DNA of 64,000 bases from Paenibacillus tundrae (GCF_030812775.1 NZ_JAUSTI010000002.1:1-64000); one strand, 5' to 3'. Shown: positions 36,414-46,564, counted from the stretch's first letter. The notes: generated from the letters alone by a model not told the origin. Numbers and translations: made by a program.

Positions 36414-37733
36414 CTATTGGTTCTGCTTCAACCAATCATTATGGCGTTTGACCATGTTCTGGACAGTAACTTCGGCAGTTTGGTTACCAAGGAAGTACTT
36501 TTCATACTCCTGTGCACGCAGATCGACCACTTCTTGTGCAATGCTGCGGACAAACGTAGGTGTCTCGTCACCATATAACACGAATTCCAGTGACTCTTTG
36601 TCATAAGATTCAGCATAATCACCGAGCAGATGATCAATGGCAGTCTGTTGATCAACCGCATTCGAGGAAGGCAGACGTCCACCAGCAGCCATTGGCATCA
36701 TTCCCCCATCAGCATACCATTTCAGGAACTCCCATGCGGCTTCTTTATTTTTCGACTTGGAATTGATGGCAATTAAGTCACCGAGACCTCCACTTTTCAC
36801 CATATCCGCTTCCTGTGCAACCAGTCTCGGTACAGGTGCAAAGGCGATTTTCCAATCTCGAGGGAACTCGGTCATGTTGTTCGAAGTGCGGATCAGCCAT
36901 TCGCCAATATTAATCATGGCAGATTCGCCGCCAAGGAACATGTTCTCCACTGGCATTTTAGAAGTCAATTGCTCGCCGAGTGGAGGCGTAGTTGCATCCT
37001 CCTTCATCATTCCATTCAACGTCTCGAGCCATTTGGTGACCAATGGATCATCGAGGTTGGAAGTGCCGTCTGCCTTGACATAACCATTCTTCACCAGAAC
37101 AGAATCAAGCGGGTCTACATAGGAAGCAGTATGCTGTACCAATCCATACTTGAAACCAGAAGATTTCAGCTTAAGCGCATATTCACGGGCTTCATCCCAA
37201 GTCCAGGCTGTGGGTACGCTCAGTCCCGCTTGATCAAGCGCTTTCATATTTAAAGCGAAGAAAGCTGCATTTTTCTTGGTCGGCATCCCATAATATTTGC
37301 CATCTACTTTCCAGGATGCTGCATCTTCTCCCATTTTCTCATCAATATTATAATCAGTGAACTCGCCTAGATCCAATGCTGTCCCGCCCTTGATGCGTTT
37401 ATCGAGATTCGTGAGGGTATAGTTGACATACAGGTCAACATTCTGCCCTGTGGACAGTGCCGTATCCAGCTTCAAGTTGCCATCGTCATCATTGACAAAC
37501 CGTACATATTCCACCTGAATATCTGGATTCTCCGCATTCCAGGTATCCACCACTTCCTGTGGACCATTCTCAGGTGGCACCGCGCCCCACATGGTCAACT
37601 TCACCTTTCCTGCGGCAGATCCGCCTCCGTTATCTCCACCACCGTTCGTCTCACTTTTGCCTACGCAGCCGGCAAGCAAGCCCAACATCAGCACGCCTAC
37701 GATCAATCCGGTTAATCCTCTTTTGGCTCTCAT
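36414..37733 (-). CDS. Carbohydrate ABC importer, substrate-binding lipoprotein (CUT1)
   Basis: This 439-residue binding protein has a lipoprotein signal and lipobox LAGC, a Gly/Asn-rich linker and a cluster-D type two-lobed fold (KLTMWGAVPPENGPQEVVDT). A family motif FLKWYADGG lies near the C-terminal half. It should bind an oligosaccharide and pass it to the two permeases downstream; the sugar cannot be told. It lies 172 bases after the YesN-type response regulator, which probably controls it. Confidence 0.9.
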   Translation of the reverse strand: MRAKRGLTGLIVGVLMLGLLAGCVGKSETNGGGDNGGGSAAGKVKLTMWGAVPPENGPQEVVDTWNAENPDIQVEYVRFVNDDDGNLKLDTALSTGQNVDLYVNYTLTNLDKRIKGGTALDLGEFTDYNIDEKMGEDAASWKVDGKYYGMPTKKNAAFFALNMKALDQAGLSVPTAWTWDEAREYALKLKSSGFKYGLVQHTASYVDPLDSVLVKNGYVKADGTSNLDDPLVTKWLETLNGMMKEDATTPPLGEQLTSKMPVENMFLGGESAMINIGEWLIRTSNNMTEFPRDWKIAFAPVPRLVAQEADMVKSGGLGDLIAINSKSKNKEAAWEFLKWYADGGMMPMAAGGRLPSSNAVDQQTAIDHLLGDYAESYDKESLEFVLYGDETPTFVRSIAQEVVDLRAQEYEKYFLGNQTAEVTVQNMVKRHNDWLKQNQ

Positions 37734-37905
37734 CTGGTCACATGACCTCCCTGAATTGAAGTGAATGTACCTTCCGTTACATCGTAGCAGGGATCATGCG
37801 CAGTTCATAAGATACATATCCATGATTCGGATTGAACAAAAATACGGATTTATCTCCTCCTGCTTGAGCACTCGGTACACATATTCCTTCTACTCATGCT
37901 GTGAG

Positions 37906-38754
37906 TCACGAGCGGTGGCGATACTGGCTGGGTGTGCAACCGGTCCAACGCTTGAAGATTTTGATAAAATAATTATCGCTTCCGAATCCCACTCGGTAAC
38001 TAATCTCCTGTACGGGAAGATTCGTCTCGCGCAGGTATTCAGTCGCTTTCTCCATCCTCACCCCATGCAGATAATGAATCAGTGTATGACCCGTTTTCTT
38101 TTTAAACAAAGCACTGACATAATTCTCACCCATCATCACAAATCGTGACATGGATTTGACGGTAATGTCCTGGTCGTAATGCTGACCGATATACTCAATA
38201 ATCTTGCTAATCTCCGGATGCTTCACCATCGGCTCACGAACAGGTGTGAATGGAAGATCAGTCTCAGTTAGGGCTGCATGAGAAGTCGTAAGAGATGGCG
38301 AAGCAGGTGTTGGTGTGAGAACCGTTGCAGGAGGCGACACCTCATGATGATTAGCCTTTGTAGGGACTTCAGCCGAATCTCCCAGTTCAGCACTTACTTT
38401 ACGTAGAGTATCACGCAGTGAATTCACACTCATGGACAGTTTCAGAATATAATTTGAGGCTCCGTATTCCATCGCACGACGTACATATTCGAACTCCCCC
38501 ATACAGGTAAGCATCACAAATTTGGTTTTTAACCCAGCCTGACGTGTCTGTTTGAGTAATTCAAGACCATCCATACCCGGCATGACAATATCGGTCAGCA
38601 CCAGATCGGGTACATCCTGTATAATCATTGCAAGTGCTTCGGTACCATTACCGGACTCCCCGATGACTGTGAAGCCCAACTCTTCCCAGGAAATGATTTC
38701 ACGCACCGACTCACGTACAAATACCTCATCTTCTACAAGCAGTACTTTCCACAT
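37906..38754 (-). CDS. YesN-type response regulator with AraC DNA-binding domain
   Basis: This 282-residue regulator has a receiver domain (VEDE acidic pair, phospho-acceptor Asp55 in LVLTDIVMPG) and a Pro/Thr/Ala-rich linker at about 130-175. A C-terminal AraC domain has two helix-turn-helix units (SRFVMMGENYVSALFKKKTG and EISYRVGFGSDNYFIKIFKR). It pairs with the histidine kinase gene 23 bases upstream, and together they should sense a sugar and activate the importer genes that follow. Confidence 0.92.
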   Translation of the reverse strand: MWKVLLVEDEVFVRESVREIISWEELGFTVIGESGNGTEALAMIIQDVPDLVLTDIVMPGMDGLELLKQTRQAGLKTKFVMLTCMGEFEYVRRAMEYGASNYILKLSMSVNSLRDTLRKVSAELGDSAEVPTKANHHEVSPPATVLTPTPASPSLTTSHAALTETDLPFTPVREPMVKHPEISKIIEYIGQHYDQDITVKSMSRFVMMGENYVSALFKKKTGHTLIHYLHGVRMEKATEYLRETNLPVQEISYRVGFGSDNYFIKIFKRWTGCTPSQYRHRS

Positions 38755-38777
38755 TCCAGATTCCCCTTTCCAGTCGG

Positions 38778-40592
38778 CTAGTCAGACTGCTTCTTTACAT
38801 AAGGCGTTGACAATAAAAAAGGAATGCTGAATCTCACTAGTGTCCCCGGATAGGTATGGATCACTTCAAGTTTACTTTGACCCTTGAACAATAACCTCAA
38901 TCGTTCCCTGAGATTAGATAGGCCAATTCCCGGACGCGTCCGGGTTACCTGCAAACGCAGTGATTCCTCAATTCCAATTCCGTTGTCTGCCACCTCAAGC
39001 ATCAGTGTTCCTGTGTCTTGCCTGTAAATTCGGATACAGATCTGACCAAGCTGCTCTAGTGGTCCGACACCGTGATGAATCGCATTCTCTACCAGCGGCT
39101 GCAAGCTCAGCTTGGGCACCAGCGCATACTCCAGTGTATCGTCCAATTCACAAGTCACTTCAAAGCTGTCACGGTAGCGAACCCGCTGGATATGAATGTA
39201 AGCTTGAACTAACTCAATCTCATCCTTAAGATATACCAATTCGACCTGTGAATTCAGGCTGACCTCCAGTAATTTTCCCAGGGAAACACACATCTCGGAG
39301 ATTTCCTCATTCCCGCTGCGGATCGCACTCCATTTCATGGTATTCAACGTATTCAGGAGAAAGTGCGGATTCATCTGAGCCAAAAGCATATGAAAATGGA
39401 CCGCTTCCTTCTGGCGTTCCTCCGTCTTGAGTCTGGCAATCATCTGGTTAGCATCGTCCAACATGGTATTAAACGTACGTGTTAGTTCTAACACTTCGCC
39501 ACGGCTATGTCCCTCGGGAATACGAATCTTGAGGTTTTTGCGGACAACCTCCTTCATTTGTTTCTGTAGATGGGACAAAGGGCGCGTGAACGTCGCCGAG
39601 ATTATAAAAGCCATCAGTACAAACGCTCCTGTGAACCCGAAAAAAGTCAGAAAGTAACGCTGTTTGAGTTCGGATATCTCTGTAAAGAGGATCGAAAGCG
39701 GAATCCGATTGACCATATACCAGTCCAGTGATTCGATATACACATAGTTAATTAGTGTATCTGAAGCTGGATCGGTCAGATAAGCCTCTGCCGGATGGCG
39801 AGCAATTTCACGAGTGACCTCGAAGGAGAGGGCAGCAGTTTTGGTGGAACGGGCAATGGTCTCTCCACTCCCCGTAATAAGATAATATTCCTGATTACTC
39901 TGAGAATCCTTCGACAGGGTCTGAAACCAGTAAGAGTAATCAATGCTAATTCGTGCCAGCCCATACCGTTGGCCTCCGCTATCTTTCATGTAAGCATAAA
40001 GTGACAATAAGTACGGGCTGGAGGATAACTCCCGCAACACATAGTTCGTATCTCGGGCATCCCAGCGATAAAAAAGTTCTTCCTGTTGAAACAGAGCCGA
40101 ATCTGTACCGCCCTTTACCAGAGGGATCTCGCCTAGACGCTTGCTGAATTGCTCTAAATAGGGATCATAAGATAACGCTTTTTGGGGTAAATACGAAGTG
40201 TAAACGCTATCATGAAAATCCAATAGAGTAAAGTAGACTGAAGGATTATATAGAAAGAAACTGTTGTTGATCATCTTGAATTTCTCTTCCACGAGCGATT
40301 TGTTCTCAAGAGGAGTACGACTGTCTGGAGAGATTAGCACACTTCTTACCGCCGAATCCTGTTCCAGAAAAATGAGCGTTTTGAAAGCAATGCTCATCTG
40401 ATCCTCCAGAGAACGGTACATCTGTACCAGTTGTTCATGACTCTGTTCGCTGATTTTCTGCTCGACCAGCGATTCAATCTGCTGATAGTTGTAGACATTC
40501 AACGCACTGAACGGCAAGAGAATCAACACCACAAAAGCACCGAACAGTTGGTACCTCAGCCGCTGTGGCAATAATCTCTTCCAGTGTGGCAT
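38778..40592 (-). CDS. YesM-type sensor histidine kinase
   Basis: This protein of about 604 residues has two transmembrane helices around a dCache-like extracytoplasmic sensing domain, a HAMP segment and the LytS/YesM-type phospho-acceptor motif AQMNPHFLLNTLNTMKW. ATPase boxes LQPLVENAIHHG and DNGIGIEE and the ending GIGLSNLRERL follow. Two ATGs compete (40598 and 40592); AAAGGA is correctly spaced only for 40592. It is the first gene of the unit with the response regulator and then the importer. Confidence 0.92.
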   Translation of the reverse strand: MPHWKRLLPQRLRYQLFGAFVVLILLPFSALNVYNYQQIESLVEQKISEQSHEQLVQMYRSLEDQMSIAFKTLIFLEQDSAVRSVLISPDSRTPLENKSLVEEKFKMINNSFFLYNPSVYFTLLDFHDSVYTSYLPQKALSYDPYLEQFSKRLGEIPLVKGGTDSALFQQEELFYRWDARDTNYVLRELSSSPYLLSLYAYMKDSGGQRYGLARISIDYSYWFQTLSKDSQSNQEYYLITGSGETIARSTKTAALSFEVTREIARHPAEAYLTDPASDTLINYVYIESLDWYMVNRIPLSILFTEISELKQRYFLTFFGFTGAFVLMAFIISATFTRPLSHLQKQMKEVVRKNLKIRIPEGHSRGEVLELTRTFNTMLDDANQMIARLKTEERQKEAVHFHMLLAQMNPHFLLNTLNTMKWSAIRSGNEEISEMCVSLGKLLEVSLNSQVELVYLKDEIELVQAYIHIQRVRYRDSFEVTCELDDTLEYALVPKLSLQPLVENAIHHGVGPLEQLGQICIRIYRQDTGTLMLEVADNGIGIEESLRLQVTRTRPGIGLSNLRERLRLLFKGQSKLEVIHTYPGTLVRFSIPFLLSTPYVKKQSD

Positions 40593-40769
40593 GTTCATTC
40601 CTTTGTACTCGCTCCCCTACAATTAATGAACCCATTATAGCACCTACCTACAATTTATAGCCGAAGTCGAATGATTTGCATGAATTTGTGATACTCCCTT
40701 GCCCGTATCGAAATGAAATGCGTAGATATGTTCTATTCGTACAAGCAAGAAACAGATCGGATTCTTTTC

Positions 40770-41537
40770 TTACACCTGATGTCGTTTCCGGTATTCCGAA
40801 GGGCTGATCCCCATGGTGGATGAGAACACCCGACTCAGATAAAATCCGTTCTCATATCCACATCTTTCTGCAATCTGGGTAAGGGTCAGACCACTATCGG
40901 CCAGTAAGTCCCTAGCCTTTTTTAGACGAATCGCTTTCAGATAATCCGAAGGTGTTTCTTGAAAAGCATCACGAAAACGCCGGGTTAGTTGGACTGGACT
41001 CAAAGCCAAGTATTCTGCCAACGTTCGAAGACTGACCGCATCTCCTGCCCATTCCTCGAGCAAAACCGCCGCTTCAGCCATCAGAGCATCTTCCGTAAAC
41101 TTTCGTTGCATCAACTTGTTCTGTCTGTGCTCCCACTGAAACAACTGCCACAAATCCATCATCAAATGAGTTTTCCATTTTGCTGAATCCCCATCATTGT
41201 CTTCACTCGCCTGACGCAGATAAGCATACGTTGAAGCCAGGCGTTTTGTATCATTAATTAGGGATTTTCCGACCGGCGGCAGAAGATTTTCATCCTCTAA
41301 GGAGTTAGAACGAAACTGTATATAGTGAAACGTTAGCGGGGTTACCGTCTCTCTGCGAAAAAGCATGCGGGGCGGACATAACACCAGATCAGCAAAACCC
41401 GCCTCTCCCGTCTGCCCCCCAATCTCATAACGAAATACGCCCTCTTCCACAGCAAAGACTACCCAAGCGTCGTATATATCCTCTGCCAAGGCAAACTCCG
41501 CTTTCTTCTTCCAGTAGATGTGATTCAGGAGGTCCAT
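40770..41537 (-). CDS. AraC-family transcriptional regulator
   Basis: This 255-residue regulator has an N-terminal cupin-like sugar-sensing domain and a C-terminal AraC DNA-binding domain with the two helix-turn-helix units (VSLRTLAEYLALSPVQLTRR and TLTQIAERCGYENGFYLSRV). The frame extends 110 codons further upstream with poor composition and without a family match. Start 41537 follows AGGCAGGTG and begins the conserved domain, so it was chosen. It is divergent from the FAD-dependent oxidoreductase gene, its likely target. Confidence 0.88.
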   Translation of the reverse strand: MDLLNHIYWKKKAEFALAEDIYDAWVVFAVEEGVFRYEIGGQTGEAGFADLVLCPPRMLFRRETVTPLTFHYIQFRSNSLEDENLLPPVGKSLINDTKRLASTYAYLRQASEDNDGDSAKWKTHLMMDLWQLFQWEHRQNKLMQRKFTEDALMAEAAVLLEEWAGDAVSLRTLAEYLALSPVQLTRRFRDAFQETPSDYLKAIRLKKARDLLADSGLTLTQIAERCGYENGFYLSRVFSSTMGISPSEYRKRHQV

Positions 41538-41682
41538 GATACACCTGCCTTTGATGTGAAATAAAGTATATGCTCGATGATAATATAGTGTATTTAAAAA
41601 GTAAATATATAGAACTAATATGAAATTATAGATATGAATTGCGAGCTTAGGCTCCTCCATATTCCAAGAGAGAGGTGTTCTT

Positions 41683-43947
41683 ATGAAGCACGAACTTGTT
41701 AAACCGGATATCACCGTCATCGGTGGCGGGCTTGCTGGTGTATGCGCAGCTATATCCGCGGCACGACTCGGCCAACAGGTCGCGCTAGTGCAGAATCGTC
41801 CCGTACTCGGCGGCAATTCCAGCAGCGAGGTACGCGTATGGGTCTGTGGCGCTACAGCGCACGGCATTAACCGCTATGCCCGCGAGACTGGCATCATGGG
41901 CGAACTGTTTGTAGAGAATCAGTATCGCAATCCGGAGGGTAATCCTTATCTCTGGGACTTAATCATTCTGGAAGCCGTTCGAGCAGAATCCAACATCCGT
42001 CTATACCTGAATACGGATGTCCATGAAGTAGAGGCCACAGGAGATGAAGATGAGCGCATGATTACCTCCGTTACTGGATGGATGATGGGTTCTGAGCGCA
42101 AAATGCGATTCGAAAGTAAGATCTATATCGACTGTACGGGGGATGGATTGGTGGGCTTCCTAGCTGGAGCCAAGTTTGCGTTAGGTCGGGAAGCCCGCAG
42201 CGAATATGGTGAAGAATGGGCACCAGAGGTGGCCGATCAGATCACGCTGGGCAGTACACTTCTCTTCTATACCAAGGATACTGGTGCACCTATCCGTTAT
42301 ATCCCGCCCTCTTTTGCCAAGGATATCACTCAGACTAGCATTCCGATTCGCCGGGTCATACGCAGCGGGGACTCAGGTTGTCATTACTGGTGGATTGAAT
42401 GGGGTGGTGAACATGACACCGTTCATGATAATGAGTTGATTCGTGATGAACTGTGGGCTGTGATCTACGGCATCTGGGACTATATCAAGAATTCTGGCAA
42501 GTTCGATGCAGAGCATATGACGCTGGAGTGGATCGGTTCTCTGCCCGGCAAAAGAGAGTACCGCCGTTTCACGGGTGACTATGTGCTCACCCAGAACGAT
42601 ATTATCAGCCAGCGTGAGTTCCCAGATGCCGTTGCGTTTGGCGGCTGGTCCATTGACCTGCATCCCCCGCAGGGTATGTACGCGGAGGCGAGCGGTTCGA
42701 AACATATGCATGCCGATGGCGTATATCATGTGCCGTTCCGCTCGTTGTATTCCGTGAATGTACGGAACATGCTCATGGCCGGACGCGACATTAGCGCATC
42801 GCATGTCGCCTTCGGCACGACCCGCGTTATGGCAACATGCGCTGTCATTGGCGAAGCCGCAGGTACGGGCGCGGCGCTTTGCGCGACCATGGATGTGCCG
42901 CCGCGCGAGCTGTACGCGAGGCATCTTGCCTTGCTGCAGCAGACGTTGCTGCGACAGGATGCTTCCATCATTGGCGTGCGAAGCAACGATGAGCTGGATC
43001 TGGCTCGGCGTGCCAAGGCTACAGCCTCCAGCACGCTGACGAGCATCGCTATAGAGCAGCCTGGCGAGATGTATCCGCTGGATACGGATGCCGCCCTGCT
43101 GCTACCTGTGCATCCAATGCTAAGCGGCTTAGAGCTGCTACTGGATGCATCCAGCGATACCGAACTAACGGTAGAGCTGTGGGATACAGGGCGTAAGGAG
43201 AATTACGTGCCGCATACGTTACAAGTTACGGTGACCGTTAACGTTACAACGGGAAGCGTTCAGTGGGTGAAGCTTCCACTCGAATGGCGACCGGAAGAAC
43301 CGCAGAATGCATTTATTATCTTCCGGGCTAATACATCCATCTCACTCCACCATTCCACTGAAGCACACAGTGGTGTACTTATTTTCTTCAAAACAGAAGA
43401 AAATCACGTGTCCAAAAATCTTGAGGATCACGCCACGGATCAACCTGTCGTATTATGGTCCATGCAAGGGCTGGCACGCCAGCCATTCTGCTGTCGTACG
43501 CTCTCATTGAGTGATGCTTACTCGGCGAATCATACGATAAACGGTTATCATCGTCCTTTCGGCGGGCCGCAGCAGTGGATGTCACAGCGGATGAAGCCAG
43601 GCACGCCGGAATGGGTGCAACTGACGTGGGAAGATCCACAAATCTTGGCTGAAGTGCACTTGACGTTCAATGATGATGTGAACGAGGATCTCGTCAATTT
43701 GCATCACCATCACACGACATCCCGTGTCATGCCTGAACTTATAAGCGATTATCAAGTCGAGGTTTTGGCTCAGTCTGGCGAATGGATCGAAATCGTATGT
43801 GTAAAGGAAAACCGCAGAAGAAAAGTCATCCATTCTCTGGATGTACCTGTGCATGCAAAAGCGCTTAGGATGACCATTGAGGCCACACATGGCACCAGAT
43901 ATGCGGAGCTTATTGAGATCCGTGCTTATGCCGAGCCAACAAGGTAG
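41683..43947 (+). CDS. FAD-dependent oxidoreductase with C-terminal discoidin-like domain
   Basis: This 754-residue protein opens with a Rossmann FAD motif (VIGGGLAGVCAAISAARLG) and matches the FAD_oxidored family to about residue 430. A second conserved segment is AGRDISASHVAFGTTRVMAT. The C-terminal 300 residues are beta-rich, with a discoidin-like unit (AYSANHTINGYHRPFGGPQQ ... WVQLTWEDPQ). There is no signal peptide, so it works in the cytoplasm. Such proteins are common next to glycan genes and are thought to oxidise a sugar or sugar acid, but the substrate is not established. It is divergent from an AraC gene. The stretch at about 42750-43130 is clearly richer in G and C than its surroundings. 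Confidence 0.82.
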   Translation: MKHELVKPDITVIGGGLAGVCAAISAARLGQQVALVQNRPVLGGNSSSEVRVWVCGATAHGINRYARETGIMGELFVENQYRNPEGNPYLWDLIILEAVRAESNIRLYLNTDVHEVEATGDEDERMITSVTGWMMGSERKMRFESKIYIDCTGDGLVGFLAGAKFALGREARSEYGEEWAPEVADQITLGSTLLFYTKDTGAPIRYIPPSFAKDITQTSIPIRRVIRSGDSGCHYWWIEWGGEHDTVHDNELIRDELWAVIYGIWDYIKNSGKFDAEHMTLEWIGSLPGKREYRRFTGDYVLTQNDIISQREFPDAVAFGGWSIDLHPPQGMYAEASGSKHMHADGVYHVPFRSLYSVNVRNMLMAGRDISASHVAFGTTRVMATCAVIGEAAGTGAALCATMDVPPRELYARHLALLQQTLLRQDASIIGVRSNDELDLARRAKATASSTLTSIAIEQPGEMYPLDTDAALLLPVHPMLSGLELLLDASSDTELTVELWDTGRKENYVPHTLQVTVTVNVTTGSVQWVKLPLEWRPEEPQNAFIIFRANTSISLHHSTEAHSGVLIFFKTEENHVSKNLEDHATDQPVVLWSMQGLARQPFCCRTLSLSDAYSANHTINGYHRPFGGPQQWMSQRMKPGTPEWVQLTWEDPQILAEVHLTFNDDVNEDLVNLHHHHTTSRVMPELISDYQVEVLAQSGEWIEIVCVKENRRRKVIHSLDVPVHAKALRMTIEATHGTRYAELIEIRAYAEPTR

Positions 43948-44055
43948 GGGAGCCATCTAATCGGTAAAGGGAACAATATGAGCTTATCCAGCCTGCAATC
44001 GGACGCTTTTATATGATGAAGCTAAGAATGGCTCTCATTCCGCCAGATGATGGGA

Positions 44056-44187
44056 AAAGAAAAAGCACCACGATGGGTGCTCTATTGTTGCGCATTCTCG
44101 TACCAGATAAAACCAAGGCGGATGTGGATTATGTGCGTATGAAATAGAGCATCAGCAGAGTTACAGCAGTTGGTGCTCTTTCTTTTC
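44056..44187 (+). other. Terminator apparently split by an 88-bp insertion
   Basis: AAAAGAAAAAGCACC at 44056-44069 would pair with GGTGCTCTTTCTTTT at 44172-44186. The 8-base repeat GGTGCTCT occurs twice (44076-44083 and 44172-44179), with 88 bases between the copies. The inner part has a short frame ending VPDKTKADVDYVRMK then TAG. Without the insert, an uninterrupted terminator stem would follow the oxidoreductase gene. The rest of the 43948-44312 gap has no gene. Confidence 0.5.
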
Positions 44188-44312
44188 AAAGTAGTATGAC
44201 AATACACCGTTCAACTACCATGCAGTAATCTGTGAGAGTATGTTCTCTAGCGAACTCCTTTCAAATCATCACTTCTTCCGGCACTATCACATATAATTTC
44301 TATTTTTGGGGT

Positions 44313-45074
44313 TTACGCATTGTTACATTCCAGACTACTGAAAAATCGCTCAACAAAAACATCACCATATATTATCTTCATATGTGCCGTGTTGAAAATA
44401 TACTGTTCCATCTGCTCAAGCTTGCGCAGACTGCGTACCAGTACCTTCCGATCATCGTCAGATAGATTGTTGTCATCCTCAATCTTCGTCAAAGCATTTT
44501 TCACACGTGCAGATACCTGTTCAACATACAGATGGTTTTTGGATTTTGGTGGAATACATCGTGTCAGGTCACAGCCCACAAATCGAACACCATCAAGGAT
44601 ACAGTTTTCAAAATTGGCGATTAGCTTTTGTCTGCCATTTCCCTCAAACGTGATATCCACTAGCTTACCCGTGAAGGAACAATTGATGATTTTTGCCACT
44701 TGTAAAATCCGGTCATTGAATCTACATTTAACAAAAGTACAGTCGATAAACGTAGCATTCTCCAATGTCATGCCTCTCATATCGCAGGAGGAAAATTCGC
44801 AATTGATGAAAATAGCTTCGTCTTGGGCAATGCCAACTGAGCGCAAGTCGGAACGATTAAATGTACAATGATCAATCATACTACCGGCAAAAAATCTCGC
44901 ATTCGTAAGATCGCAGGTATCAAATACTAGATGCTGCAGGTTACAGCTCCAAAATATCGGTGAGCCCACATTCGAGTTTATTATGGTCGATCCACTTATC
45001 GTTTCGTGTTCATACCTGACAATATCAGTAAACCATTCGCTGTCTACTGACATTCCAGACTCAAGCCTTCTCAT
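44313..45074 (-). CDS. Pentapeptide-repeat protein
   Basis: This 253-residue protein has about ten imperfect pentapeptide repeats of the A(D/N)LXX kind between residues 30 and 165 (FDTCDLTNARFFAGS, FNRSDLRSVG, FSSCDMRGMT). They form a quadrilateral beta-helix. A C-terminal helical part follows (VLVRSLRKLEQMEQYIFNTA). There is no signal peptide. Related proteins mimic DNA and protect gyrase, but many have unknown roles. Nothing nearby suggests a partner. It is divergent from the YpeB-like gene. Confidence 0.82.
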   Translation of the reverse strand: MRRLESGMSVDSEWFTDIVRYEHETISGSTIINSNVGSPIFWSCNLQHLVFDTCDLTNARFFAGSMIDHCTFNRSDLRSVGIAQDEAIFINCEFSSCDMRGMTLENATFIDCTFVKCRFNDRILQVAKIINCSFTGKLVDITFEGNGRQKLIANFENCILDGVRFVGCDLTRCIPPKSKNHLYVEQVSARVKNALTKIEDDNNLSDDDRKVLVRSLRKLEQMEQYIFNTAHMKIIYGDVFVERFFSSLECNNA

Positions 45075-45235
45075 CCCTATCCCCCTATCACAGATTCATA
45101 GTTCCTCCTAAGTATCTAAAACACGGTTCCTTAGACTAACGATTTGTATTGGTAAAATTTACTCATTAAACTGTGTTCTCATCTTTGTTAAAGTTTATAA
45201 GCATTATGAAGACAAAGATAGGAGTTTTAATTGAC

Positions 45236-46558
45236 ATGAACGTTCTCAGCAAATCCATCATTAGTCTGCTTTGTGTGACGACATTAGCGGGCGCGTATTT
45301 CAGCTTTACAGAGCATCAGAGTAATCGACAATTTGAGCAGCAGCAACAGAGCAATACGCAATACTGGTCGCATATGCAGTCGATCTACTTGCGAGAATTT
45401 GACTATGCGCTTGCGGAGTCCCTGGCAGCATCTTCAATTACAGATCGTCAATTAGCACTTCAATCTGCGATTGAAAACGCCAATTATATCTTGCAATATG
45501 TAAGGATCGGATCCGTTACAATGAACTTTCAAATTTGGTCATTTGAGTCGTTTATCACGGATGCCAGCCGTTATTTGGAATATCCAGCCAGTGAAAAGGA
45601 AATTTCACTCAACGCGGATCAATTAGAACAAATTGAGCGTCTGAGAAAGTTTGCAAAGACCGCTCTGCCGTATATCGAACAAATGAGACATAAATCTGTT
45701 GATTCCTCTATATCAGATGTACAACAGGTCTCGACCGAAATGGAAGAGGCCTTGTCTCAACTCGACTCGGTCTCTACGTATGGCAATAAAGCTTTTAACG
45801 AGTTCCTGTACAACCAGAATCCTTACATACCTCCGAAGCCTGGAACCGTGTTCGCTGGTGAAACCACTTATAAGGCAACAGAGCTTGCGGCCAAAGCAAA
45901 AATTTTCATGGGCGAGGCATGGAATAAAGGCGCAGGTAAGCAATTCGTCCACATGTCCTCTGGCGGAAGTAGCCCCCAGTACGGAGAAGTCATGGATTTC
46001 AATTTATCGGACAACAATGGGAAATCAACCAGCTCCTATACTGCAACGCTGAGTAAAAGCGGTCACGTGCTGCAAGTAACAAGCAACGGCTCGATCTCTA
46101 ATGAAGCAGCTGTAGAGCAATCTATGGACTTCGAGCAAGCTATCGCAGTTGCCGACAACTGGATGTCGCGTTGGTCTGACGAAAGGATGACATTAGTAGC
46201 GAAAAAGTTAAATGATACCTCCATTTATCTCACGTATATTCCGGTTCGGGAGCACGTTCCCATTCCGCAGATGAAAGTTGTATGGCAATTTGATTCGCGT
46301 AATGGTGCGTTGAAGAGCTTTGATGCATATCGTTATTTCTACCATTATAATAAAACCTTCCAGCTTCACCCGAAGCTGACAATGGAGCAAGCTTCCATGA
46401 AGCTTAGCTCAATAGTAAAGGTTTCCGGTAAGCCAAAACTGGAAATCCACAACGACAAGCTCGTATATGCATTTCCCATCACAGGGATCGAAGGCGTTTC
46501 TCGCGTCTACATCAACGCCCGTACAGGCGCTGGTGAAGGCATCAATTATAGCATGTAA
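45236..46558 (+). CDS. YpeB-like protein with PepSY-type repeats
   Basis: This protein of about 440 residues has an N-terminal membrane anchor (residues about 3-22), a helical middle region and two or three PepSY/YPEB-like repeats in the C-terminal half. Examples are MDFEQAIAVADNWMSRWSDE and LTMEQASMKLSSIVKVSG followed by beta strands. The layout is that of YpeB, which stabilises the spore cortex lytic enzyme SleB, but no sleB is adjacent. The frame opens at 45173. An ATG at 45206 has no site, and the ATG at 45236 has AGGAG eleven bases upstream; 45236 is the best of weak choices. Confidence 0.72.
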   Translation: MNVLSKSIISLLCVTTLAGAYFSFTEHQSNRQFEQQQQSNTQYWSHMQSIYLREFDYALAESLAASSITDRQLALQSAIENANYILQYVRIGSVTMNFQIWSFESFITDASRYLEYPASEKEISLNADQLEQIERLRKFAKTALPYIEQMRHKSVDSSISDVQQVSTEMEEALSQLDSVSTYGNKAFNEFLYNQNPYIPPKPGTVFAGETTYKATELAAKAKIFMGEAWNKGAGKQFVHMSSGGSSPQYGEVMDFNLSDNNGKSTSSYTATLSKSGHVLQVTSNGSISNEAAVEQSMDFEQAIAVADNWMSRWSDERMTLVAKKLNDTSIYLTYIPVREHVPIPQMKVVWQFDSRNGALKSFDAYRYFYHYNKTFQLHPKLTMEQASMKLSSIVKVSGKPKLEIHNDKLVYAFPITGIEGVSRVYINARTGAGEGINYSM

Positions 46559-46564
46559 CCTCAC

